Source: a virus
IMG/VR virus record: IMGVR_UViG_3300020057_000001
Location: 62,001-126,000 of that record
DNA length: 64,000 nucleotides
Reading direction: 5' to 3' (one strand)
Under the pieces are notes generated by a model. The model was not told the DNA's origin, ran no database searches, and saw only the letters and a list, made by a program, of their open reading frames with translations. The translations under genes were made by a program, and so were the position numbers. Shown piece after piece: positions 31,949 to 41,522 of this stretch (positions within the stretch are counted from its first letter, which is position 1; every line of letters begins with the position of its first letter).

Positions 31949-32954
31949 TTTTTTTCTCCTTCTTGTCTGCTTCCACGTCTAGTTCTTCTTGCTTCTTGCC
32001 GAATTTAGACCAATCATCCGGTACCTCCTCGTTCTCAAACCGCTCTCTGCTCGATTCGTACTTAAAGGCGCTCACCGCAGTATAAGGAATACCTGGATAG
32101 CGGAACTTATCACACTTGATAATTGTGTAGTTGTCTACACGCCCGATGATCAGTACGTGCGTGGCATCCTCAATTGCACCTTTACCATTTCGCGCTACGG
32201 AGTATGCGTCCCATGTTCGGGGGTGCTTCTTTACATCTGGGCTGTACCCTTGCTGAAACGTCACGATGGGCGCGAGCTTTAGGCGCTGGTTGCAGAGAAT
32301 CTGAAATCGCGTGGTAATAAATTTTATCTGCTTGAAAGGGTCTTTTATGTTGAGCGTTTTAGAGTTTTCGGGGTTGTACGTGTTACCCGTGTTACTGAGT
32401 TGGTCAAAAAGAGTAAGTTCAGCGCCGAAGTGCTGCGATTGCTCGACGACGTAGTCGGCTACCGAATCCCAACAAGTTGTAACACTCATAGACGTCGTAG
32501 TGTCGTAGATACGGACGTACTTTACAGCGTCTTCAGCGACTTTACGTAAGTCAGCAATCCCTTTGATTCTGCCGATAATCGTCGAGATCGCGTACAGGTA
32601 CGAGTATATGTCTAGCTCGTTACTAAAAACCGCAACCATACGCTTCTGCATAATCATCTTAGCTGCCACATGGTTAGCAAACGTGGACTTCCCATGCCCT
32701 GAACGTGCAAACACAACTGTTAAGCTGTCGAGGTGCACGGGGACGTTAAAGTCGTCATGAAATATTTTGAACGCAGAGGCTTTCCGCTCTTCTACGTAAG
32801 TAAACCCCTTGTCGATCTCTTCTGCGGTCTGGTTGCGAATCTCGTTTACACTAAAAGGAGAGACTTTAGGCGCTTCGACGACGTAGCCGCCCGCAGGCGA
32901 CCACAGCGAGTCGATCTCGGATTCGGTAGGTACACCGGTGTACATTTCAGCCAT
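31935..32954 (-). CDS. DnaB-like replicative helicase
   Basis: 339 aa from ATG 32954, just after the polymerase stop. A RecA-type core with Walker A ARSGHGKS (83-90), a strand ending in AVFSNELD, ELTLFDQLSN as Walker B and VTFQQGYSPD followed by GKGAIEDATHVLIIGR. The N-terminal primase-interacting domain of bacterial DnaB is reduced, as in many phage helicases. It unwinds DNA at the fork. Confidence 0.75.
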   Translation of the reverse strand: MAEMYTGVPTESEIDSLWSPAGGYVVEAPKVSPFSVNEIRNQTAEEIDKGFTYVEERKASAFKIFHDDFNVPVHLDSLTVVFARSGHGKSTFANHVAAKMIMQKRMVAVFSNELDIYSYLYAISTIIGRIKGIADLRKVAEDAVKYVRIYDTTTSMSVTTCWDSVADYVVEQSQHFGAELTLFDQLSNTGNTYNPENSKTLNIKDPFKQIKFITTRFQILCNQRLKLAPIVTFQQGYSPDVKKHPRTWDAYSVARNGKGAIEDATHVLIIGRVDNYTIIKCDKFRYPGIPYTAVSAFKYESSRERFENEEVPDDWSKFGKKQEELDVEADKKEKKNGRK

Positions 32955-32955
32955 G

Positions 32956-35163
32956 TTATTTCGCTTCATAGAAATTGTTACCGACAGCAAATCCAAATCT
33001 CATGTTTAAGCTCCATTTAAGCCAAGCGTTGACACGGTCTTGCGCAACTTCTTTGGCCTTTCGGCAATCCTCTAGGTCGACTTTAGGGCATTCTATAATT
33101 ACTTCATCGTGGATGATGGTCACGAACTTAGCATACGGTGCTTCTTCTAGCAAGAATCTGGTAAAGTTCTGAATAATTGGGTTCACAGAAGACTGTATCA
33201 TCCAGTTGAATGCTTTTCTAGGTTCGGGGGTACCTCTGTATCCTAGAGGGTTTACAAGAAACTCCTGACGTTCGACGATCTGTTTTTGTTTGTCGGCGTA
33301 TGCTTTAATGCCCGAGAACACGTCCCAGTAGCGATACCAAAATTTCTGCACGTCTTCAAACCGAACATCAAAGCCTGACTCGGTAACTGACTTATGAATC
33401 TTTGCAGCGCCCGCTCCATACGCAATCGCCAACGCGCATGTCTTGTGGATGTTTCTGATCTTTTTCAATTTTGTTTTGATCACTTCATCGTCAGCCAACC
33501 ACTGTTGTGCAAACGTCTTACCCGACCAGTCCGCCGCGAAAGCTTCGCGAAGAACTGCGGCACCGAATGGCGAAAACGACATGGACATTAGGTACAGATC
33601 GCTAATCAGCATGACGTCTTTTTCGTAGTAAGGTTCTTTACCAATCCCCGTCAAAGAAGCGTGTGTGTACAGCCGGTCTCCCGTGTACACACTGGTAATT
33701 GTGGGTTCACAGCCTAGGGCGTCTGCACTGATCAAAATATTATCTGCACTTGAAGGGAGCAATGCAGACATTAAGCCGGAATCCCTGCGCCCTAGAGCTT
33801 GAATATTTGCGCCGCCGCCACCTGCGTACCTCCCCGTGACAGTCCCACACAAGCGCAATGTGTGGTGCCAGCGGTCGTCTTGCGTAGATAAGAGTGCAAG
33901 TTTAGCGGCTTGTGTTTTAATCAAGAGGCGCTTTCCTCTGTTCTGGACAATTTCGCCAGGACGACCCCACTGATGCATGTGAGCGCTTCTAAATGACGGA
34001 GAGTTCTTAGGCGTGACCAGAAGCTCTGCGCCATGTACACGACCTTGTTCAGTTTGAATTATCTTAAACCATTTCAGTTCCGTTGCGTCTTTAACTTTCA
34101 TGAGTACCTTCCGAGCAAGGTCAAGTTGATTGACGCACAAGGCTTCCATATGTGTTTTAGACGTGATGTTAAACTCAGGAAGGATCTCTACAATCTTTTT
34201 CTTAAACTTAGACTGCTCTTTGATCTTAAGCGCTTGCCGCACTGCCATAATAGGATCAGCGAATTCTTGAAAAAAGACTTGGTCAATATCTGCTACTTCT
34301 TTGTTTACGTCTTTGACGTATTGCAATAAAGCCGCGCGATCGACGTTAATCCCAGTTATTTGTGCGTCTACAATTAAATGCGCCATGCTCATAAATAGCT
34401 CGTGGTCGGTTTCCCAGTCGTACTTCTGTGCAGCGAAACTGTTCGCTATAAACCGCGCAAGCTTAAGCGTGCAGTCAGTGTCACCAACGTTGTACTCCTC
34501 AAGCGCCGTATCGTCAGCGAGATAGATGTACTTCATAAGATTCTTTTTAGTCATTTTGATTTCCTTGGTGACAAATTTTGTCTCCCAGGTACCGCTAAAA
34601 AAAATAGCGTCGTCGTGCTCCACGCCGTCGTCGAGCCAGACACGTTCACCATCGTCGTCGATAATTGCTAGGCGTTGGTCTTTTCCATTGTCGTCGGGGG
34701 TCCAAGTTTTTTCTGTAAGGGATTTGTTAGTCTGGGCAAGAGCTACCTGTTGTTTCAGGTGCTCATAAAATTTTTGCTTGTGCCCGACGAGGTGCGGGAG
34801 GATGCGGGCTAGCGAGTCGTCTAGACCGAAGCCCTCACCCATTTCGTTTGCGTGACCAAAAAGCTGCGAAAGGCGCATGCTGTCGTATTTAAGATTTAAG
34901 TTTAGCTCGGGAAATCGGCACTTAATAACGAGTAGCTCAAAGCCCACGTTGTGGGCTACAAGTGGAATTTGTGCGTCCGAGAGCATTTTCAAGAAAGCGC
35001 GAACTTGATCTTCACCTTTGGCAAAGTATGTCTGCGTAATATCGTCGTCGGGATCGCCGACAAGCCAGCTTGCTGCTACGGAGAGTACGCGAAAATCGGG
35101 CTCCCACGCGTTTAGTCCAGTCGTTTCGAAGTCTATGCATATTAAATTTGAAAAATTTATCAT
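32956..35163 (-). CDS. Family A DNA polymerase with 3'-5' exonuclease
   Basis: 735 aa. The exonuclease domain opens with IDFETTG (D11, E13). The polymerase has O-helix residues RNIHKTCALAIAYG and motif C IIHDEVIIEC (H685, D686). Motif A is unusual: SADALGCEPT keeps the aspartate and the glutamate five residues on, but replaces the normal DYSQIELR residues between and after them. This is the replicative polymerase of the phage. The motif A change may affect nucleotide choice. Confidence 0.87.
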   Translation of the reverse strand: MINFSNLICIDFETTGLNAWEPDFRVLSVAASWLVGDPDDDITQTYFAKGEDQVRAFLKMLSDAQIPLVAHNVGFELLVIKCRFPELNLNLKYDSMRLSQLFGHANEMGEGFGLDDSLARILPHLVGHKQKFYEHLKQQVALAQTNKSLTEKTWTPDDNGKDQRLAIIDDDGERVWLDDGVEHDDAIFFSGTWETKFVTKEIKMTKKNLMKYIYLADDTALEEYNVGDTDCTLKLARFIANSFAAQKYDWETDHELFMSMAHLIVDAQITGINVDRAALLQYVKDVNKEVADIDQVFFQEFADPIMAVRQALKIKEQSKFKKKIVEILPEFNITSKTHMEALCVNQLDLARKVLMKVKDATELKWFKIIQTEQGRVHGAELLVTPKNSPSFRSAHMHQWGRPGEIVQNRGKRLLIKTQAAKLALLSTQDDRWHHTLRLCGTVTGRYAGGGGANIQALGRRDSGLMSALLPSSADNILISADALGCEPTITSVYTGDRLYTHASLTGIGKEPYYEKDVMLISDLYLMSMSFSPFGAAVLREAFAADWSGKTFAQQWLADDEVIKTKLKKIRNIHKTCALAIAYGAGAAKIHKSVTESGFDVRFEDVQKFWYRYWDVFSGIKAYADKQKQIVERQEFLVNPLGYRGTPEPRKAFNWMIQSSVNPIIQNFTRFLLEEAPYAKFVTIIHDEVIIECPKVDLEDCRKAKEVAQDRVNAWLKWSLNMRFGFAVGNNFYEAK

Positions 35164-35175
35164 AGAGACCCGCTT

Positions 35176-35898
35176 TCATTTATTTAACATCTCTAAAAGA
35201 TAAGTATGTTTCGCCACGTAATTCGCGGTTTCCGTGTTAATTGCCGTAAGGGCTTCTAAAGATTTTAGAGATTTGGAGTACAGACCTGCGTTGTACGCAA
35301 CAAGCGTTAAGGCAACAGATCCATTTACTCTTTCATTGATCAGGTTAAACAAGCACGCAGAAATATTTAAATTCACGACAGGCTCGTTTAGATCGTGTGC
35401 ATCGAGTTTTTCTTGAAACCCGCAGCGCAGCGAGAAATCAGATGCCGTAGGTGGAGTAACTTGCCCGACGCCTCTAGCGCCTGCGGAAGATTTAGCGTCT
35501 GGTGAGAAGGCACTCTCGATAGCGAGTGTAGCAATCCAAGCATTCCTAAGTTCAATGCTAGGTAGGCGCTTTACAGCGGTCTGTGCAATTAAAGCAGCCA
35601 TTGATGTCCTCTGATACGTCGACAAGGGCGATCTAGATATTTCCATTGCGTTTAGCGTAAGACTAATAATACGCAGAAATTCTAGGTCTGCAAGACGCGC
35701 CGTCTCTTCTTTTTTCTCGAACTCGACCACCTTGGACTGCAACGCTTGAACTTTCTCGTCTACGCTAGAAAGAGCTAAAGTTTCGGCGGAGAACCTTAAA
35801 GAATTATAGCCGAGCACTATAAACACGCCTAAGATAAGAACAGCAACACCAACTCGAAAAAACCGTCGCAAAAAAGATCTAACTTGAATATATAGCAT
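35176..35898 (-). CDS. Membrane-anchored lytic transglycosylase
   Basis: 240 aa, AGGAGG ribosome site. Residues 15-30 are a transmembrane anchor, 45-70 a coiled coil, and 110-230 an SLT/goose-lysozyme-like domain: catalytic glutamate in IESAFSPDA (E128), GARGVGQVTP (140-149) and AYNAG. It cleaves peptidoglycan with anhydro-muramate formation and probably serves as the endolysin, held in the inner membrane like SAR-type lysins. Promoter E lies 22 bp upstream, so it is controlled separately from the sbcC gene. Confidence 0.82.
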   Translation of the reverse strand: MLYIQVRSFLRRFFRVGVAVLILGVFIVLGYNSLRFSAETLALSSVDEKVQALQSKVVEFEKKEETARLADLEFLRIISLTLNAMEISRSPLSTYQRTSMAALIAQTAVKRLPSIELRNAWIATLAIESAFSPDAKSSAGARGVGQVTPPTASDFSLRCGFQEKLDAHDLNEPVVNLNISACLFNLINERVNGSVALTLVAYNAGLYSKSLKSLEALTAINTETANYVAKHTYLLEMLNK

Positions 35899-35920
35899 AC
35901 TTGATGCCTCCTAAATACAG

Positions 35921-35947
35921 TGTTCGGACGGGATGTCCGAAACTTTA
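35921..35947 (-). promoter_or_regulatory. Sigma-28-like promoter E with dyad
   Basis: Minus strand TAAAGTTT-N11-TCCGAACA: a perfect -35-like match to FliA. The core has a 7 bp dyad (TTCGGAC-GGGAT-GTCCGAA), so a repressor could compete with sigma factor. It overlaps the sbcC stop codon and lies 22 bp before the transglycosylase ATG. Confidence 0.6.
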
Positions 35948-38077
35948 GCAAAAAATGACGTCGTCAAATGACGAGTCGTTAACTCCATGTTCTACAAGTA
36001 ATATTAATTTTGACTGCCCTACCACACGCAGATGGTCTAAGATATCATCTCGTAGTTCTGTGTGGCTTCCAGTGAGTGCTTCGTCGAGACAGAGAATAGG
36101 GGATGCGAACATGTCAGAAATAGCTAACTGCGCGGCTAACAAGCACCTATTTTCGGCGCCACCTGAAAAATCTTCAATAGCCATCTCCAAGCCTTTATGA
36201 ATAATCTTGAGCCCCATCTTAGCTCTGCGCTCGTCTTTTTTCGTAAAACTCTCATTTGTAATGAATATGTGTGTACCAGCATCGGGGAAAAAGAGGTCGA
36301 TATAGTGTTTTAAATTTGTGTTTATGGCATTCACAATTGCGCTAACAGAAGACATCGTAGACTCGTCGCTGAGTTTTTTGAGTTTCGTAGCCGTTGTCAC
36401 ACTCTTCAGCAGAGAGTTCTCGCCCTCTACGACTTTGTTTAGGGATTCCTCTAGCAAAAGGTGCGCCTTGAGGGCAGCGCTAAAAGCTTGGTCTAGTGTA
36501 ATGGCACGCTCTCGCGTTGCTTTACGAGCCAACCCCTCGGCTTGCTTCTGCTCTAGGTCTTTTAAAAAAGACCTGTGGTCGGCTGAGCGGATGTTCAACG
36601 CATGCAAACTCTCTCTTATTAGGGTTTCATCTGGGAGATCTTGAACCCACTGCGCTGACAGGGTGCGCAGTTGATTGCGCTTAGACGCTAGGTTTTGTTC
36701 CAAAAAATGCAGATTGTTAATTTCTTGAACAACTACGGTCATTTCGGCATGTACATCTTGCTGTTTTTTAGTCGTGAGTTGTACGAGTTCTGTAAAGTCT
36801 GTGTCAGACACGGGGTGCGCTTTCGCTAAGAGCCCAGTACTCTCCTCAAACATCTGCCTTTGGACGACGCTTGCGGCCCTGTAGCGTTCCCAGTCGAGTA
36901 CAAAACTAGCAGCCTGTTTCTCTTCTAGCTCTAAGGTATTTAGTGTCGCCACGAGTGCAGACTTAGCCGTGCCATCGTGTGAATGATGTAGTGTATTCGA
37001 CGCTAACGTCAGGGGTGCTTGGCATGCAGGGCACTCATAGATAGACGTCATTGCATGAAGTGTTTGCGCTTTTTCAGCGGCTAACGTGGCAATACGTTGG
37101 CGAATCGCAGCAAGGTTAGCGTCTGCGGAAACAATCCCTTCCCTAGCTTGTTCGAGAGTTGTCGAGAGACCTGATTGAAGGGCTATCTGTAGCTTGTCGC
37201 GGGCTTGCTTCTTTAGCTCCTGCCTGTTGATTTGGTCAGATGCGTCCGCTAAAACGGCAGCCGCCTGTTGAATCTCAGTGGAGAGGCTAAATTTGCGGGC
37301 GTCGAGGGCACTTCTTGTAGGTAGTGTATTCTCTAATGCCGCAATCTCAACTTGCAGGTTGTGAATAAGGGGAGCCAGCGTGCGGCTAGGGTGGTTTAGA
37401 AGGGCGGTTTGAGCCTGTATTGCGGAATCTACTTCGCGTATCTGTTGTCTAGCGTACTCAAACGTGTCACTAGACCACTGGTCGGTGTCCGCAGGTGGAA
37501 CCGGAGGGTGATCGAGTGTCTCTAAGTGCGCTTTGCTGCGGGTTACGTTTTCTTGCGCCTGTGCTCGCAAGGACGTCTTGATGGTAAGATTCTGGGTGTA
37601 CGACGTTAATTTGTCCTGTATAACTTTTTTATATTTCTCAGGGTCGTGGGCACCGAAAGCGAGCGTCTGGATAAAGCGGACTTGATCCGCCGCACCTAGC
37701 GTAAGGAGTGACCCTCTAAGCTTCTGCTTGACGTAAGAGGAAGCAGAAAACTGCTCATGGCTCATACCAAGCACCCGCTGTATCTCAGCTTGTCCCACGT
37801 CGTTCTCAAGGTGGTCATTCACAATTAACCGACCCGGACCTTTAAAACGAGCTATGGAAGCAAGACCAGAAAAACCTGTAAGAATAACAGAGGCTTTAGT
37901 TTCACCCAACGGGGCGACCGCACGTATGGCTTCATCGCCGTAGAGCGCCCAGTTGATGGCTTGCAGTATTGTGCTCTTACCGGCCTCACTATTCCCTGCG
38001 ATTCTTACTAACCCAGTCTGGGGTAATTCTATAGTTTTGTCTTTAAGTCCCTTAAATGCTTTAATCTCTAGTCTCAA
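35945..38077 (-). CDS. sbcC: SbcC/Rad50-like recombination ATPase
   Basis: 710 aa from TTG 38077 (AGGAGTG upstream). Walker A GNSEAGKS (28-35), a central coiled coil broken by the zinc hook CPAC (in YECPACQAPL), and near 665 the D-loop LCLDEALTGSH. With the SbcD-like gene immediately upstream (2 bp gap) it forms the phage gp46/gp47-type nuclease complex, which resects DNA ends for recombination-dependent replication. Confidence 0.88.
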   Translation of the reverse strand: MRLEIKAFKGLKDKTIELPQTGLVRIAGNSEAGKSTILQAINWALYGDEAIRAVAPLGETKASVILTGFSGLASIARFKGPGRLIVNDHLENDVGQAEIQRVLGMSHEQFSASSYVKQKLRGSLLTLGAADQVRFIQTLAFGAHDPEKYKKVIQDKLTSYTQNLTIKTSLRAQAQENVTRSKAHLETLDHPPVPPADTDQWSSDTFEYARQQIREVDSAIQAQTALLNHPSRTLAPLIHNLQVEIAALENTLPTRSALDARKFSLSTEIQQAAAVLADASDQINRQELKKQARDKLQIALQSGLSTTLEQAREGIVSADANLAAIRQRIATLAAEKAQTLHAMTSIYECPACQAPLTLASNTLHHSHDGTAKSALVATLNTLELEEKQAASFVLDWERYRAASVVQRQMFEESTGLLAKAHPVSDTDFTELVQLTTKKQQDVHAEMTVVVQEINNLHFLEQNLASKRNQLRTLSAQWVQDLPDETLIRESLHALNIRSADHRSFLKDLEQKQAEGLARKATRERAITLDQAFSAALKAHLLLEESLNKVVEGENSLLKSVTTATKLKKLSDESTMSSVSAIVNAINTNLKHYIDLFFPDAGTHIFITNESFTKKDERRAKMGLKIIHKGLEMAIEDFSGGAENRCLLAAQLAISDMFASPILCLDEALTGSHTELRDDILDHLRVVGQSKLILLVEHGVNDSSFDDVIFC

Positions 38078-38079
38078 AA

Positions 38080-39081
38080 TTACACTCCTACTGCTGTTAC
38101 GACCTCTTGAAAAAGGAAGTTTACGTCATTATCGGCGAGTTCGTCCACCATATGAGACAAAACATCTAAATAAGTTTTACGGTCTGTGGAACTAGAGGAG
38201 AACACGACGTCGTCCGCCGCAAGTATTATTTTTACACCTAGCGCGTTAAATTCTTTGTAAGCATCGCTTTTCTTAAACTTTGAGAGTTCTAAGAAGGAGC
38301 CTGACAGCTTGAGACGAAAAGAGTCACCTGTGTTAAACAGCTCTACACGCGGTAGATTTTCTACCTTGCACTCGTAGGTCAATTTTCGAGGAAGACCGAG
38401 CGAGATTAAATTTTCAGTGTACGTCCCTGCGCTGAAGTTAAATAGAGATATCGTCTTTTCCGCTACTTCGCCAAACGAGTGGTGAAAAGGTGTACCTACG
38501 TATATGACGTTTGAGTGAGGCTTTTGTCTATCGTGAAAGTGTCCCGCAATAAGAAGGGGCCAATTAGCGTCCCACCTGTCACCTTTTGCGCAGACGACTT
38601 TAGGCGCCATAAACGAGCCCTCGATTTCGGGGTGCGCAAACACCGCTGAAGATGTGCGCCAGTCGGGTAGCAAATCTAGAGCTTCTACAAGTCGTCCTGG
38701 CGGGGTGTACGGTGTGAAGGAAAATGATAAGCCACCTATAGTGGCTTGAGTAGGGTGGTCAACTATAGTGATATTGCGTAGGTTTTTTAGAACTTTAAAC
38801 GGATGGTCTGATTCAAGAAACCGTGAAGGCGCTACCATATCGTGATTACCGATAAGGAGGTAGACGGGTACATGTTCAGCTAGGCTCTTAATCCAATCGT
38901 ATGCAGTGTTTAAAAGCGTACTGTGACAAACTGCGTGGGTGTGGTTAAGGTCGCCCGTGATCACTACAGCGTCGGGTTTGGTTTGCTTTACGACTTCTAA
39001 CGTAGTCTCTGCCATCTTAAGAAAAACGGGTAGAGTACTCATTTGACAATGAGGGTCACCTATCACGAGAACATTAGACAT
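38080..39081 (-). CDS. sbcD: SbcD/Mre11-like nuclease
   Basis: 333 aa, AAGGAAA ribosome site. Calcineurin-type phosphoesterase motifs in order: GDPH (8-11), ITGDLNH, LIGNHD, AGHFHD and, nearby, FAHPEI. It supplies the nuclease partner of SbcC. Equivalent to T4 gp47. Confidence 0.9.
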   Translation of the reverse strand: MSNVLVIGDPHCQMSTLPVFLKMAETTLEVVKQTKPDAVVITGDLNHTHAVCHSTLLNTAYDWIKSLAEHVPVYLLIGNHDMVAPSRFLESDHPFKVLKNLRNITIVDHPTQATIGGLSFSFTPYTPPGRLVEALDLLPDWRTSSAVFAHPEIEGSFMAPKVVCAKGDRWDANWPLLIAGHFHDRQKPHSNVIYVGTPFHHSFGEVAEKTISLFNFSAGTYTENLISLGLPRKLTYECKVENLPRVELFNTGDSFRLKLSGSFLELSKFKKSDAYKEFNALGVKIILAADDVVFSSSSTDRKTYLDVLSHMVDELADNDVNFLFQEVVTAVGV

Positions 39082-39102
39082 AAAATTTCCTTCGGTGCAA
39101 AT

Positions 39103-40536
39103 TTATTCGGCGCGCCATTTTGTATCGATAAGCATAACTAGTTGGCGTTGCTTACCCGTGTAAAGGATACCATTGCAATGCATCCAAGTCGATGCACCCT
39201 TATCGTTGTACCCGAGTTTGAGAAAAGTTGAGGTTCCTACTTGCCAGCAGCCACCCGGATGGATACCGGGACTATGCGAGTGACCCACAAAACAATCTCC
39301 GACCGCTTTAGATAATCCCGCTAGTCCGCCTTTAGAGCCGTTAAGTCCAAGGTGCCCATGTTGTGAAAACTCTACTCCTTCTACTTTAAATGATGCTGCG
39401 GCGGACAGCCAATTCCAACTTCCATCTGGGTCGGTAGCGTATGATAGTGGGTTGTGTCCTTGGCGAAGTTTTACTGCCAGTTCTAGCGCGATTTCGATGT
39501 TTTGTACATCGTTCACAAATCGCATTTCGTTCAGGTAGCGGCTTAAAAAGTAGTCGTGGTTACTCTCTTTAACGTAGCATTCTGTGTGTGCGGGTAGAAA
39601 AGATTTAATCGTATTCAGTAGTTCGCCGCAGACCTCAAGTTCCGCGTCCAAAGTGGCGATATGTGTATGTACGAGGGAACGGTCAATCTTTTTAGTTTCA
39701 ATGTGATGATTCACAGAAGCGCCAGAAAATACGTCTTGAACAAACACTTTTTTAGGAAGGACTACAGATGCTAAGTCTTGTAAAAACGCTAGAGCCACAG
39801 GATCAGTTTCCCCAGCATGTAAGTCGCCGACTTCGATTGCCTCTGCTTGCTCTTTCCAAGTTGAGCCGTCAGCAAAGTAGCGTGTACCAAGGTCGATTAT
39901 GGAGTTATTCTCAGCATGCGCCTGAAGTTGACGAAGATGAAAAATATCGTCGTCTATCTCTATTACCAGTGCGCCGTAAACGTGCCGCTGTTCCGCCAAT
40001 TTGCCTGGACGAGTTGGTTGATAGTTGGGTTGCGTCACGACACCAGTTGAGTGCACGATACGTGGCAAAGACCCGATCTTACCGGGCAGCATGCGCATGG
40101 ATTGTACGGGTGCCGCAACAATAAGGCTGATTCGTTCACCATTGTCTAGCGACAGCTCGCTTAGACCCCGTAGAGGGTCTACGAGTTGCGGAACGTTTTG
40201 AATGTCAAAAGCAACAAGGTTTGAATTAAATCGGTAGCTCGTTACTAATTGACCACTTTTGAAATACTTTGTAAGAGGTGAATCGTAAAACTCGTCTTGT
40301 TTTTCTAAGGCGCGTTGATGCGGGCGCATCCCTAGAATGATAAGGGTGGCATTATTCTGATGGCAGTAGGCTTCAAGGCTTTTTAAAAAGTCTTTGTTCA
40401 CGTACGCGTTCTGCACTGCGGCAGTAACGACAAAGCGCCCTTGTGTGTGGTCAGCCGTAATGTTCTGAGCTTCGAGGGAGTCTCGGGTAATTGCGTTGGG
40501 TTTTTTCTCTTTTTTAATCTTTGTCGTATCGGTCAT
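39103..40536 (-). CDS. T5 A1-like metallophosphoesterase
   Basis: 477 aa, AGGAG ribosome site. Two parts: an N-terminal domain that starts RFVVTAAVQNAYVNKDFLKS and LEAYCHQNNATLIIL, resembling the T5 A1 family, and a phosphoesterase domain with VGDLHAGE (236-243), ESNHD (324-328), HGH (393-395) and GHSH (418-421). T5 A1 is needed for host DNA breakdown after first-step transfer. Here it lies directly upstream of sbcD. Cellular target not proven. Confidence 0.6.
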   Translation of the reverse strand: MTDTTKIKKEKKPNAITRDSLEAQNITADHTQGRFVVTAAVQNAYVNKDFLKSLEAYCHQNNATLIILGMRPHQRALEKQDEFYDSPLTKYFKSGQLVTSYRFNSNLVAFDIQNVPQLVDPLRGLSELSLDNGERISLIVAAPVQSMRMLPGKIGSLPRIVHSTGVVTQPNYQPTRPGKLAEQRHVYGALVIEIDDDIFHLRQLQAHAENNSIIDLGTRYFADGSTWKEQAEAIEVGDLHAGETDPVALAFLQDLASVVLPKKVFVQDVFSGASVNHHIETKKIDRSLVHTHIATLDAELEVCGELLNTIKSFLPAHTECYVKESNHDYFLSRYLNEMRFVNDVQNIEIALELAVKLRQGHNPLSYATDPDGSWNWLSAAASFKVEGVEFSQHGHLGLNGSKGGLAGLSKAVGDCFVGHSHSPGIHPGGCWQVGTSTFLKLGYNDKGASTWMHCNGILYTGKQRQLVMLIDTKWRAE

Positions 40537-40543
40537 AAAACTC

Positions 40544-40843
40544 CTAGAGTCGTTGAAATGTGGACTTTTGAAAGCGGTTCAAGTTGTCTTCTTGGTCTTT
40601 TTTTCGAGCGTGTTCGTCTGACACTTTCTTTGATAAATGTGCTGAATCGTAAATGGGATACATATGCCGGTATCCAATGCTCGTACCGACGGTGGTGATA
40701 GTTTTCGGGCTTTCTTTTAACCAAAGACACTCGCTGTCCGAACCATCCCGTTTACGAAACCCGTCCTCTAAGGGCTCTACTTCGTCGTCGAATAAGTCGA
40801 GTGTGCGATCGCAGTGCACACAGTGGAATTTGTACATCGGCAT
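40544..40843 (-). CDS. FmdB-like small zinc-ribbon protein
   Basis: 99 aa, GAGG ribosome site. Begins MPMYKFHCVHCD, the start of FmdB-type zinc ribbons, but the second CxxC is not present (a single cysteine follows at SECLW), so zinc binding may be incomplete. Role unknown; lies between the A1-like and DnaQ-like genes. Confidence 0.5.
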   Translation of the reverse strand: MPMYKFHCVHCDRTLDLFDDEVEPLEDGFRKRDGSDSECLWLKESPKTITTVGTSIGYRHMYPIYDSAHLSKKVSDEHARKKDQEDNLNRFQKSTFQRL

Positions 40844-40844
40844 T

Positions 40845-41522
40845 TCATGCCTCGACTATAGCGAAATGTTTGTTTTGCCAATTTTTAATTTCGTCAGTGG
40901 AAAGTTTCTTGAGCCAATTTTTAGAAGCGTTGTCAAAAAAGAACCCTTCAGCTTTTGCGAAGTCTTTTTGATGAAACGAAACCAAGGCTTTAACCGTCTT
41001 TTTTGGCTGTAGAGCATCCTGTATAACACTGTCGAGGTTCGGTAGAGCGCATAAGATTTGAATCAACAAGCGCACGTCGGCTGCTGCCCTATGGAGTTTT
41101 AAAACAGGCAATCCAAGGTCAACGGCAATGTGCGAGAGTTTGCTGGCCTTCGTGCCCGTGATTCGAATGTCTTCGCGTGTGCAAAGAAAAGGGCGGTCGA
41201 TCGGCAAGCCTAGCATCTGTAGGCGAGGAGCATCAAACTTTACGTTATGGGCGACAAGGGCGTCTGCTTGAGAAGCGTAGTAAGACAGTATACAAAGACC
41301 AACGTTGAGCCATTCAGGGCTAGAGGGGATTTCTTGAAGGGCTGCGTCAGGTATACCGTTGACGTGAAAGGTCGCGTTGAGTTTGTCAGTCTTCACCAAA
41401 AAACTAAACTCAGCCAGTACTTCTTTTGTCGTCGTAGACAAAAGAGCCCCTGCCACTTCAATAACAGGGTCGTCGGCGAGGTCGAGCCCTGTAGTTTCAG
41501 TATCTAGTACAAGTAGTTTCAC
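40845..41522 (-). CDS. DnaQ-family 3'-5' exonuclease
   Basis: 225 aa. DEDDh exonuclease motifs: LDTETTG (D7, E9), ALVAHNVKFDAPRL (second aspartate), and HRAAADVRLL (histidine and final aspartate). The C-terminal 60 residues are extra and end in FAIVEA. It may proofread or degrade short single strands or RNA. Four bp overlap with the GroEL gene. Confidence 0.85.
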   Translation of the reverse strand: MKLLVLDTETTGLDLADDPVIEVAGALLSTTTKEVLAEFSFLVKTDKLNATFHVNGIPDAALQEIPSSPEWLNVGLCILSYYASQADALVAHNVKFDAPRLQMLGLPIDRPFLCTREDIRITGTKASKLSHIAVDLGLPVLKLHRAAADVRLLIQILCALPNLDSVIQDALQPKKTVKALVSFHQKDFAKAEGFFFDNASKNWLKKLSTDEIKNWQNKHFAIVEA

